Assembly: GCF_000169155.1 (NCBI RefSeq) | Contig: NZ_AAWL01000001.1 | Location: 202,001 to 266,000, forward strand | Direction of reading: 5' to 3' | DNA length: 64,000 nt | Source of the DNA: Thermosinus carboxydivorans Nor1 | Lineage (GTDB): Bacteria > Bacillota > Negativicutes > Sporomusales > Thermosinaceae | In this document: positions 9,391 to 16,682 of the stretch, one piece after another | How positions within the stretch are numbered: the stretch's first letter is position 1 | Layout: each line of letters starts with the position of its first letter | Position numbers and translations under genes: made by a program | Notes under the pieces: model-generated | Seen by the model: the letters and a program-made list of their open reading frames with translations, nothing else | Told to the model about the DNA's origin: nothing | Databases searched by the model: none

Positions 9391-9437
9391 CGAAAAAGGA
9401 AGAAGCAGGCACGTGGTGCCTGCTTCTTCCTTTTTCG
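9391..9437. terminator. Strong bidirectional terminator between array and cas10
   Basis: Perfect 22-bp inverted repeat (9391-9412 and 9416-9437) with a 3-nt loop GTG. Each arm holds a five-base A or T run (CGAAAAAGG / CCTTTTTCG), so the hairpin ends in U-rich sequence in both directions. It lies only 5 bp from the last CRISPR repeat and should end the precrRNA read on the minus strand. Confidence 0.8.
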
Positions 9438-9442
9438 CTGAG

Positions 9443-12298
9443 GTTTCCGTCCCCTTACGGGGGTTTTGTTTTTAAACACGCCAAACGAACACTGCGAATC
9501 ACAAAACTGTCTGAACCTGCCCGGTTTCCGTCCCCTTACGGGGATTTTGTTTTTAAACGATACATGAAAAGTCGTTTAAAGCCTTGGTTGAACTGCCAGG
9601 TTTCCGTCCCCTTACGGGGATTTTGTTTTTAAACGCTGGAAGAGGCGCGCAAATATTACGAAGGGCTTAAAGGTTTCCGTCCCCTTACGGGGATTTTGTT
9701 TTTAAACCCCCATGGCTTGCGCCATGGAATAATGCCATTTTCCAGTTTTTGGTTTCCGTCCCCTTACGGGGATTTTGTTTTTAAACCGCGGCAGGCATGG
9801 GATGACAACTGGAAGGTAGTCAATTCCGTTTCCGTCCCCTTACGGGGATTTTGTTTTTAAACATGGCATAGTCGTCTAAACAAAAGCGACGGTGCACCAT
9901 ACAATAGTTTCCGTCCCCTTACGGGGATTTTGTTTTTAAACCTAATATAGTACCTTACGGTACTATCGTAAATCGCTTCAATTCAATGTTTCCGTCCCCT
10001 TACGGGGATTTTGTTTTTAAACCTTTGCACATCTTCGAGTGCGAAGATGTGCGGCCAGAATAAAGTTTCCGTCCCCTTACGGGGATTTTGTTTTTAAACT
10101 TGAACCGACCAGGACGCAAGACTGGAAGGAGGTCGTTAGCCGCGAGTTTCCGTCCCCTTACGGGGATTTTGTTTTTAAACTATTGTATTACTGTATTACC
10201 TTCCGGCCGAAGAAAGTGAGGAATGTTTCCGTCCCCTTACGGGGATTTTGTTTTTAAACCGTGACAGGGGGATAGTCGCCAATATGCCATTCGTCATAAC
10301 TAGCAGTTTCCGTCCCCTTACGGGGATTTTGTTTTTAAACCAAAATTCCTGGCCTTCACTAAAAACTTTGCCCTAGATTTTTCGTTTCCGTCCCCTTACG
10401 GGGATTTTGTTTTTAAACAGTACATATCAGTGACGGTAACAAAAAAATAGGTAGGATTAAGAATGGTTTCCGTCCCCTTACGGGGATTTTGTTTTTAAAC
10501 GGAGACATACCAGACAGTATCATCAATTACATTGACTACGTTGTGTTTCCGTCCCCTTACGGGGATTTTGTTTTTAAACGTACGACTCGTCTCTAAAATT
10601 CTCGTTTTCCGTCTTCGACAGCGGTTTCCGTCCCCTTACGGGGATTTTGTTTTTAAACTTAATCGAACATGGCCCAGCCAATTACAATTTTGACCCAAAT
10701 GGTTTCCGTCCCCTTACGGGGATTTTGTTTTTAAACTTCTTGAAGCCGCAAAAGAGCGCATAGCCTATATTTTTGAGTTTCCGTCCCCTTACGGGGATTT
10801 TGTTTTTAAACTCCTCGCTAATTTCGGGTAATAACCGGCCAAGTTGCTCAAGTAAGTTTCCGTCCCCTTACGGGGATTTTGTTTTTAAACTTTTCTTCGC
10901 TGAAATAGCAAAGACTCTAAATAGGGCCAGAAAGTTTCCGTCCCCTTACGGGGATTTTGTTTTTAAACTGAAAATGCCGATGACTATATTGGCTATACAA
11001 TCATTACATGTTTCCGTCCCCTTACGGGGATTTTGTTTTTAAACTTCTCTATTTCGTGTTGGTATATAGGAGACTGGGAAAAGTGTAGTTTCCGTCCCCT
11101 TACGGGGATTTTGTTTTTAAACAATAGTAAAACGGGAGGAGAATAAACATGAAATTAAGTGAATTTAAGTTTCCGTCCCCTTACGGGGATTTTGTTTTTA
11201 AACTACATGTCCATGGCTGGGTAATGTTAAAACACCTGGATGAAGGCGGTTTCCGTCCCCTTACGGGGATTTTGTTTTTAAACGGGTAAGAGGTAAAAAA
11301 TGGATTGGCTAATTGGCACCAGTTTGTTTCCGTCCCCTTACGGGGATTTTGTTTTTAAACCACTATGATTTGGCTGAACGAATGTGGCAGATGGGTAAGG
11401 TTTCCGTCCCCTTACGGGGATTTTGTTTTTAAACCTGGTTTAACGGGGACATTGTTCTCCTATATTACCTTCCTGCCGAAAGTTTCCGTCCCCTTACGGG
11501 GATTTTGTTTTTAAACGTCTGTGCCCGAAGTGATACCAGTTAACCGCCCAAAACAATGTTTCCGTCCCCTTACGGGGATTTTGTTTTTAAACTTTGTCAG
11601 GGGCTTATACCATAAGGTTCTGCCTGAGAACCAGGTTTCCGTCCCCTTACGGGGATTTTGTTTTTAAACTAAAACGCAAATCCCTGCTCCTTGTACTGTG
11701 TGGATTACCACGGTTTCCGTCCCCTTACGGGGATTTTGTTTTTAAACCGCTTATCACCAACGCTTACACTGATATACTTGACGTAGACTTAGGTTTCCGT
11801 CCCCTTACGGGGATTTTGTTTTTAAACGCTGCGACTCGCAAAACCAAAAAAGCAGCTCGTATTATTTACGAGTTTCCGTCCCCTTACGGGGATTTTGTTT
11901 TTAAACGCTTGCCGGCGAACCTGGTCATAGTTGCTAGTGAATGGGGCGACGTTTCCGTCCCCTTACGGGGATTTTGTTTTTAAACTCATAGTTGCTAGTG
12001 AATGGGGCGACTGGAAGGCGCCAGAATAGTTTCCGTCCCCTTACGGGGATTTTGTTTTTAAACTTCTTTGCGAAGAAATTAGCAAAGATGCAGAATTATC
12101 TCCTACTGTTTCCGTCCCCTTACGGGGATTTTGTTTTTAAACACGCGTGCAATTTCTGCGAAGTAATCATTCACATTCTCTTGCGTTTCCGTCCCCTTAC
12201 GGGGATTTTGTTTTTAAACTATAAAAACGAAGAAAGGGCAAGACAATGGATTCGGCGCGAATTGTTTCCGTCCCCTTACGGGGATTTTGTTTTTAAAC
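9443..12298 (-). CRISPR. CRISPR array, 37 repeats of 35 bp, 36 spacers
   Basis: Repeats start at 9443, 9524, 9600, 9673, 9752, 9828, 9907, 9988, 10065, 10146, 10225, 10306, 10384, 10466, 10545, 10624, 10702, 10777, 10856, 10934, 11010, 11088, 11169, 11249, 11326, 11400, 11482, 11558, 11635, 11713, 11793, 11872, 11951, 12029, 12108, 12185 and 12264. Spacers are 38-47 bp. The plus strand reads GTTTCCGTCCCC...TTTTTAAAC; the minus strand ends in ACGGAAAC, the usual form of a type III 5' crRNA tag, so transcription is leftward. Two facts agree: the only variant repeat (A to G at base 21) is the leftmost, and cas1-cas2 plus a leader lie at the right. The repeat forms CCCC-GUAA-GGGG, a stem with a GNRA-type loop, for Cas6. 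Confidence 0.98.
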
Positions 12299-12471
12299 CC
12301 TGTGCCCGCTAGGTCGCACGGTTATTGGGCTGAATCGGCGGTTTGCGGGGCTGACGCTAGTTTTGGCGCACAAGCGGCGCCAAAAATTGCCAAAATGCCG
12401 AGGAAGCCTTGATTTTCCTATAGCGGGGGCAATTCCAACTTCCTTCCTTATTATATTTTTCATCATTATTA
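12299..12471 (-). promoter_or_regulatory. CRISPR leader
   Basis: Sequence between the cas2 stop and the first (newest) repeat. It is AT-rich next to cas2, with ATAATAATATGATAATAATG on the minus strand, and contains an inverted repeat TTTTGGCGC / GCGCCAAAA (12361-12369 and 12377-12385). The part from 12322 to 12430 has a colinear homologue upstream of cas1 at 13931-14039. It should hold the array promoter and the spacer-integration signal; the exact promoter boxes were not resolved. Confidence 0.75.
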
Positions 12472-12813
12472 TCATATTATTATTGTGCCGTTGTCGTCAA
12501 CAAATTCTTCGCGTCCCCATGACAGTACCGACATTTTGCCGCTTAAAAGATAAATACGCAGAGAGTCTTCGGTTTTGTCGATTAGTCTTGGCGCGATTTT
12601 TACCAGCCGATCATACCGGCGCCGTTCAAGTTGGCATTCAAAAGCCGATTTTTGCACGCGAAAACCAAAGGCTTCCAGCAGTTTTACCATGCGCCGGCGG
12701 CGCTTATTGCAGACAATATCATAGATGACTAGCACAAAATATTTCTGTGGTAAGGCCATAGCGGCCGGCAAGCTTTCGTCGTCCAATTCCAGCCAGTTTT
12801 TCTCCATTGCCAT
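12472..12813 (-). CDS. cas2: CRISPR adaptation protein Cas2
   Basis: Structural partner of Cas1 in spacer acquisition. The ferredoxin-like core starts at YFVLVIYDIV, with the conserved Asp on the first strand, followed by KRRRRMVKLLEAFGFRVQKSAFEC and later LRIYLLSG. About 20 residues precede the usual Cas2 start, so either the protein has an N-terminal extension or translation begins at an internal ATG at 12759. No clear ribosome site decides between the GTG at 12816, the ATG at 12813 and later ATGs. It lies 17-20 bp after cas1. Confidence 0.9.
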   Translation of the reverse strand: MAMEKNWLELDDESLPAAMALPQKYFVLVIYDIVCNKRRRRMVKLLEAFGFRVQKSAFECQLERRRYDRLVKIAPRLIDKTEDSLRIYLLSGKMSVLSWGREEFVDDNGTIII

Positions 12814-12833
12814 CACCGTTTCGTAATTTTAGC

Positions 12834-13832
12834 TTAGCGTATATATACAGGCTCATATATATCCGGATCTTCATCCAAGACTGCTTTGGCAAGCAGACTT
12901 GTTTGGCGGGCAAGCAGTTGGCGGAAGGTGAGCTCTTTGCCGCCGTATTTGTTTAACTTTGTCAGTCGTTTTTCGTAGGCGGCGATGAAAGAGGCCGCTG
13001 CCTCGCGGCACAAATATACGCCGCCTTTTTCGTCCGGCGGCAAAAAATCGCACGGCTGTATTTCCCGCCGCTGAATGACCGACATAACCAGAGCGTCGAT
13101 GATAGTCGGCCGCCACTCTTCCATTAAATCAGATACCAACGTGGGATGGCCCTGGCGGTCTTTATGGATAAGACCGGCATAGGGATGAAGGCCGGCATTT
13201 TGCACGATTGTATACAGGTCATACATCAGCAAGGTGTAGCCAAAACTAAGAAGCGAGTTAAAGGGGTCTTTGGGGGGCTGCCGGTTACGGCCGGAAAAAT
13301 GGAAATCGTCGGGAACTAAGTGTGATAAGGCTTGAAAATAGTTACGGGCGGCAATGCCTTCCAGACCCAAAACTTTTTCAATGGTTTCCGCCGAATCGAT
13401 ACGGTCTAAATATACCTTTATAACTTCGATATAGTGTGCTACTTCTTCTTTTTGGGCCGTGCGCTGGTAACGCCGGAGGATGGTTAGACAGTTGGCGATT
13501 TTGGCCCCAATGATTGATTTGGCCAATTTGAGGCAAAAGTCAAACCGCTCGCCCATTTTAAATTGTTGGCGTTGCTTATGAATGTCGACATGACGGGTTG
13601 ATTCAAGACGGCCATAAAATTCACCCGCGCTAGACAGCCAAGTCAACGTTATGCCCCGCTTTAAAAATTCGGTTATTGTTTTGGCCGTAACTTGAACGCT
13701 GCCGAACAGCACGACGTTGTCCAGTTGTTCGGCAGGTATTGCGTGGAGGATTTGTTCGCCTTTGCAGACGAGAAACCTCCCGCCGCTTTTTTGTAGGTGG
13801 CTTCCCGCGTCTGTCACATAAAGTGAACGCAT
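12834..13832 (-). CDS. cas1: CRISPR integrase Cas1
   Basis: Metal-dependent integrase that inserts new spacers at the leader end. The 332-residue protein has the N-terminal beta domain (MRSLYVTDAGSHLQKSGG) and the helical catalytic domain with GLEGIAARNYF, NAGLHPYAGLIH and SDLMEEWRP carrying the conserved Glu, His and acidic cluster. AAGGAGG lies 15 nt before the ATG, rather far; an ATT codon three codons upstream would be better spaced, so the true start may be slightly longer. The 5' region is unusual: a palindrome at 13868-13920 and then a CRISPR-leader-like sequence. Confidence 0.95.
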   Translation of the reverse strand: MRSLYVTDAGSHLQKSGGRFLVCKGEQILHAIPAEQLDNVVLFGSVQVTAKTITEFLKRGITLTWLSSAGEFYGRLESTRHVDIHKQRQQFKMGERFDFCLKLAKSIIGAKIANCLTILRRYQRTAQKEEVAHYIEVIKVYLDRIDSAETIEKVLGLEGIAARNYFQALSHLVPDDFHFSGRNRQPPKDPFNSLLSFGYTLLMYDLYTIVQNAGLHPYAGLIHKDRQGHPTLVSDLMEEWRPTIIDALVMSVIQRREIQPCDFLPPDEKGGVYLCREAAASFIAAYEKRLTKLNKYGGKELTFRQLLARQTSLLAKAVLDEDPDIYEPVYIR

Positions 13833-13867
13833 TGGCTGAATATTTCGCCTCCTTCTTTATTGTCAAA

Positions 13868-13920
13868 GGGACGGTTCTTTTGACAATGTTAATTTTTTCC
13901 ATTGTCAAAAGAACCGTCCC
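13868..13920. repeat. GGGACGGTTC-type palindromic repeat (family C, copy 1)
   Basis: Perfect 21-bp inverted repeat (13868-13888 and 13900-13920) with an 11-nt T-rich loop. The arms contain GGGACGGTTC and TGACAATG and recur at 50411 and 52207 in this window. It sits in the untranslated region of cas1, 35 bp before the ATG. Confidence 0.85.
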
Positions 13921-13930
13921 CATGGCAACA

Positions 13931-14039
13931 TTACTGGGCTGATTCGGCGGTTTGCGGGGATCGCGCCAATTTTTATGTGAAATTTGTAGCAATCACCACC
14001 AAAATGCCGATGAAGCCTTGCGTCGCCTATAGCGGGAGG
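13931..14039 (-). promoter_or_regulatory. CRISPR-leader-like sequence upstream of cas1
   Basis: Matches the true leader 12322-12430 with a constant offset of 1609 bp and no indels between conserved blocks. Shared blocks include GGGCTGA-TCGGCGGTTTGCGGGG, AAAATGCCGA and CCTATAGCGGG, while the middle differs. It has no repeats next to it: the homology stops at 13931 and the family C palindrome follows. Either it is a promoter copied to drive cas1-cas2, or the leader of a lost array. Confidence 0.7.
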
Positions 14040-14106
14040 TTTTGACAGTTTTTGCTAATTTTTTACGCCTATATCATATAATTGGCCGGGGGTGGTTGTC
14101 AATAGT

Positions 14107-14155
14107 TTGTGAATATTAGGTATGTGGTATGAAGTATGAAGTATGAGGTAAGAGG
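14107..14155. repeat. Heptad repeat GTATGAA/GTATGAG (copy 1)
   Basis: Short tandem heptamers such as GTATGAA, GTATGAG and GTAAGAG in the intergenic space between cas1 and the riboswitch. The same heptamers recur at 25436-25495. No gene is present in 14040-14400 apart from this and the start of the riboswitch region. Confidence 0.7.
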
Positions 14156-14400
14156 TAAGAGACGGCCGGAAGGTAAAAGGGCAAGAACTTTCAGGTGCAT
14201 AAACGGCAAAGTTGATTTTTTCATAAACCAATTTAGGTGACATTTTCATGTACTCTTGACAAATTTGCCAAAAAGCTTGACAACAACAGCTGCCGTTTGT
14301 ATAATTTTAACAAGATGTGCCGAAAATTTAATACATTTGTCCATATGAAGTTTACGGAAAAGTACTGGGGTAAGACTATTGTGCTTGACCGTAAACGGAT

Positions 14401-14491
14401 GGACCTCTGGAGAGTCCCTTTCAATAGGGCGCCGAAGGTGCAAGTCGGGATGCAAGTGACCGATGAAACTCTCAGGCAAAAGGACAGAGGG
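14401..14491 (+). promoter_or_regulatory. Glycine riboswitch (single aptamer)
   Basis: Shows the glycine aptamer core in order: CTCTGGAGAG, then GCGCCGAAGGTGCAAG, a variable stem, GATGAAACTCTCAGGCAAAA and GGACAGAGG. Only one aptamer is visible. It is followed by a TACCGCA/TGCGGTA hairpin and a terminator at 14545, then the solute-binding protein gene at 14678. The layout fits glycine-controlled termination or readthrough. Confidence 0.93.
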
Positions 14492-14544
14492 CAGGCTTAC
14501 CGCAGCTTTTTTATTGTGCGGTAGCTAGCTTTTGTCATGTTTGA

Positions 14545-14578
14545 GAGTCAAATCTATTGATTTGGCTCTTTTGTTTTT
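14545..14578 (+). terminator. Riboswitch-linked intrinsic terminator
   Basis: GAGTCAAATC (14545-14554) pairs with GATTTGGCTC (14559-14568) around a 4-nt loop, then TTTTGTTTTT. It lies between the aptamer and the coding start and is the likely expression platform, with the TACCGCA stem at about 14496-14522 as a possible alternative structure. Confidence 0.8.
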
Positions 14579-14677
14579 GCCGGTGTGCTAGGCGCTTTGG
14601 CCAGTTTTTCGGCCCGGGGGTATGCTTTTTGGTATTAAGGCACATTAAAAATTTAAATAGGGGAAGGAGAAGTGTCT

Positions 14678-15847
14678 ATGAATAAAACAGTGTGTAAATT
14701 AAAAACGGTATTGCTGGCGGTGGTTTGGCTGACAGTTACTCTGGCAGGCTGCGGTGGCAATTCAGCGTCTAAAGACATTAAGATTGGCCTACTTAATGAG
14801 ATGACTGGCGGCAACGCAACTTTTGGAACTTCGGCGGCCAATGGGGCCAAACTGGCCATTAAGGAAGCCAATGCCAAGGGTGGGGTGCTGGGAAAGCAAA
14901 TTCAGGCGATTGTTGCCGACAATAAAAGTGAACCGTCAGAATCGGCTAATGCAATGACAAAACTGATTACCCAGGATAAAGTTGTGGCTGTAACCGGCGT
15001 GTTCGCAAGTTCTAACGCGATTGCCGCGTCAAATGTAGCGGAAGCAAATAAGGTGCCATTTTTAGCGGTAGCAGCTACCAACCCTAAAGTAACCGTTGAT
15101 GAAAAAACTGGCAAAGTGAAAGATTACACTTTCCGCGTATGCTTTATTGACCCGTTCCAGGGTACAGTCGGTGCAAATTTTGTACTTAACAACTTAAAAC
15201 TTAAAACGGCGGCAATATTGATTGACAATAGCAGCGACTACAGCAAAGGGCTATCAGCTTTCTTCAAAGATGCTTTTATTAAAGGTGGCGGCCGCGTTGT
15301 GGCGGAAGAAGCGTATTTGCAAAAGGACCAGGATTTTAAGACAATTTTGACCAAGGTCAAAGCACTCAATCCTGAAATTCTTTATGTGCCCGGCTATTAT
15401 GAAGAAGTAGGGAAAATTGTCAAGCAGGCGCGTGACCTCGGCATCATGGTACCGATCGTCGGCGGTGACGGCTGGGATTCGCCAAAACTTGTTGAAATTG
15501 CTGGTGCGGCGGCGCTTAACAACACTTATTTTACCAATCATTACTCGGTTGAAGATAACAGCCCTGCTTCAAAAGCCTTTGTCGAAGCTTACCAAAAGGA
15601 ATATGGTCAAAAGCCAGACGCTGTCGCCGTACTGGCGTATGATGCGGCCAATTTGTTGATTGACGCCATTAAACGGGCCAATAGCGCCGAGCCGGACAAA
15701 ATCCGCCAGGCCTTGGCGGCGACGCAAAACTTCCCTGCGGTAACGGGAGCAACCACGCTTAATGCCACCCATGACGCGGTAAAGAGCGCCGTAATAATTG
15801 AAATGAAGGACGGTAAACAAGTTTTTAAGGCCAAAGTTAATCCATAA
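14678..15847 (+). CDS. Liv-type ABC amino-acid substrate-binding lipoprotein
   Basis: Extracytoplasmic solute-binding protein of the branched-chain amino-acid (LivJ/LivK) class. A lipoprotein signal ends in VTLAGC with the lipobox Cys near residue 26. The mature part begins IKIGLLNEMTGGNATFG, and the fold's GKQIQAIVADNKSEP, VTGVFASS and VIEMKDGKQVFKAK follow. GGAG lies 8 nt before the ATG at 14678; the GTG at 14672 would be too close. No permease or ATPase gene is adjacent and a terminator-like hairpin follows at once, so it acts with a transporter encoded elsewhere. The glycine riboswitch suggests its ligand is glycine or a related small amino acid; that is inference. Confidence 0.9.
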   Translation: MNKTVCKLKTVLLAVVWLTVTLAGCGGNSASKDIKIGLLNEMTGGNATFGTSAANGAKLAIKEANAKGGVLGKQIQAIVADNKSEPSESANAMTKLITQDKVVAVTGVFASSNAIAASNVAEANKVPFLAVAATNPKVTVDEKTGKVKDYTFRVCFIDPFQGTVGANFVLNNLKLKTAAILIDNSSDYSKGLSAFFKDAFIKGGGRVVAEEAYLQKDQDFKTILTKVKALNPEILYVPGYYEEVGKIVKQARDLGIMVPIVGGDGWDSPKLVEIAGAAALNNTYFTNHYSVEDNSPASKAFVEAYQKEYGQKPDAVAVLAYDAANLLIDAIKRANSAEPDKIRQALAATQNFPAVTGATTLNATHDAVKSAVIIEMKDGKQVFKAKVNP

Positions 15848-15858
15848 CAATTCAGTAA

Positions 15859-15888
15859 AACAGGGCGTGCATTATTGCACGCCCTGTT
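15859..15888 (+). terminator. Hairpin after the binding-protein gene
   Basis: Perfect 13-bp inverted repeat AACAGGGCGTGCA / TGCACGCCCTGTT with loop TTAT, 11 bp after the stop codon. The following T-run is weak (ACCTTCTAAAT), so it may be a terminator or an RNA 3' end stabiliser. Confidence 0.65.
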
Positions 15889-15892
15889 ACCT

Positions 15893-15953
15893 TCTAAATA
15901 TACCTTTCTTTATAGACCGTGCGCTGGTAACACCGGTGAATGATTAGACAGTT
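15893..15953 (-). pseudogene. cas1 remnant
   Basis: The segment containing CCGTGCGCTGGTAAC and TTAGACAGTT nearly matches the functional cas1 at about 13455-13493, with some five mismatches over 37 bp. A preceding CTAAATATACCTTT resembles cas1 at about 13407, which implies a small internal deletion. It is in the same orientation as cas1 and has no flanking cas1 sequence, so it is a scrap of a second cas1. Confidence 0.7.
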
Positions 15954-15965
15954 CATAAAAACCAT

Positions 15966-16172
15966 TTAAGTTTTTGGAAATAGTGAAAAGTTTAACCTTT
16001 CGTCCAGTTCTTTGCCCGAAAGGTTAAGCGCCCGGCCAATTCGCAGGCACAAATCCTGCAGCCGCTCGGCGTGTTTACTCGTTTCGGCACTTTTGGCCGA
16101 CAGCGTGGTGCGCATGGTGTTGACGATGGCGTTGCGATAGCTCTTGCCGTTCATCAGCTTGCGGCGGTACAT
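15966..16172 (-). pseudogene. GGDEF/HD-GYP protein fragment
   Basis: 68 codons with MYRRKLMNGKSYRNAIV, SAETSKHAERLQDLCLRIG and LNLSGKELDERLNFS. This matches the linker and first helices of GGDEF-linked HD-GYP signalling proteins, where the expected continuation is a LLHDIGK motif. The frame ends exactly before that motif, and no GGDEF domain lies upstream. It is a broken gene, not a complete small protein. Confidence 0.65.
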
Positions 16173-16320
16173 CCGTTCCTCTTTCTCCCCACCTTTTCCC
16201 TAAACACCTGTTTTTAAATGTATTTTAGTAAATTATACCATCTAAAGAATATGTGTGGCAGCTTTTATTGACATTATTTTGCATTTTTTTACATTGCTAA
16301 TGGCGACTAAATCAGGGGTA

Positions 16321-16416
16321 TTAAGAAGTAAAAATGCCGGCGAGTTTTTGATACTCTCCGGCATTTAAGATGCTAAGAAACTCGTCCACTATCTTCGGGT
16401 CGAACTGCATGGAGGA
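16321..16416 (-). pseudogene. HD-GYP C-terminal fragment
   Basis: About 31 codons reading SMQFDPKIVDEFLSILNAG and then YQKLAGIFTS before a TAA. The QFDPKIVDEFL stretch is the usual C-terminal helix of HD-GYP phosphodiesterases. It lies upstream, on the same strand, of the mid-domain fragment at 15966-16172, the reverse of protein order, so the two scraps come from a rearrangement or from two genes. Confidence 0.6.
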
Positions 16417-16472
16417 TAATATTGGTTGTTAGACGAAATATTAATTAAATTTTAGCAAAAGAGGTGAGGGCG

Positions 16473-16610
16473 ATGGCTAATTGCAACAATATAAATTGTT
16501 CCTGTCCAAATCGGAACTGTGAATACCATGGTAAATGTTGTTTATGTATTAAACACCATCTTGAAAAAGGTAGTTTAGTATATTGCATGAAACAGATAGC
16601 AAATAAATAG
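16473..16610 (+). CDS. Small cysteine-rich protein (45 aa)
   Basis: A 45-codon gene with GAGGTGAGG seven or so bases before the ATG. The product MANCNNINCSCPNRNCEYHG then KCCLCIKHHLEKG has eight or more Cys and three His residues, suggesting a metal-binding miniprotein. Similar Cys-rich small proteins with a CEYHGKCC-like core occur in anaerobic Firmicutes; the function is unknown. It precedes rubrerythrin by about 70 bp with no terminator between, so co-expression is possible. Confidence 0.7.
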   Translation: MANCNNINCSCPNRNCEYHGKCCLCIKHHLEKGSLVYCMKQIANK

Positions 16611-16682
16611 AAATATCAAGCAATTATTGGTTGGCAATAAATGTTATATGGTATAATAAAATAAAAAACGAGGAGGGTTCTT

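Noticed and set aside
10891-12107. Similarity between spacers 19 and 34 (TTCTTCGC..AGCAAAGA)
   Set aside because: The match needs several gaps and is not better than expected for AT-rich 44-mers.
9443-12298. Transcription of the array on the plus strand
   Set aside because: The minus-strand repeat ends in ACGGAAAC, the degenerate repeat is at the left, and the leader with cas1-cas2 is at the right; all point to leftward transcription.
10039-12312. Open frames on the plus strand through the CRISPR array with repeated FPSPYGDFVFK
   Set aside because: They are translations of the 35-bp repeat; spacing and content are those of a CRISPR array, not a repeat protein.
14233-14479. Minus-strand open frames of 63-77 codons
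   Set aside because: They are antisense to the riboswitch, without recognisable domains.
14237-14524. 95-codon plus-strand open frame
   Set aside because: It runs through the glycine riboswitch aptamer and has no ribosome site.
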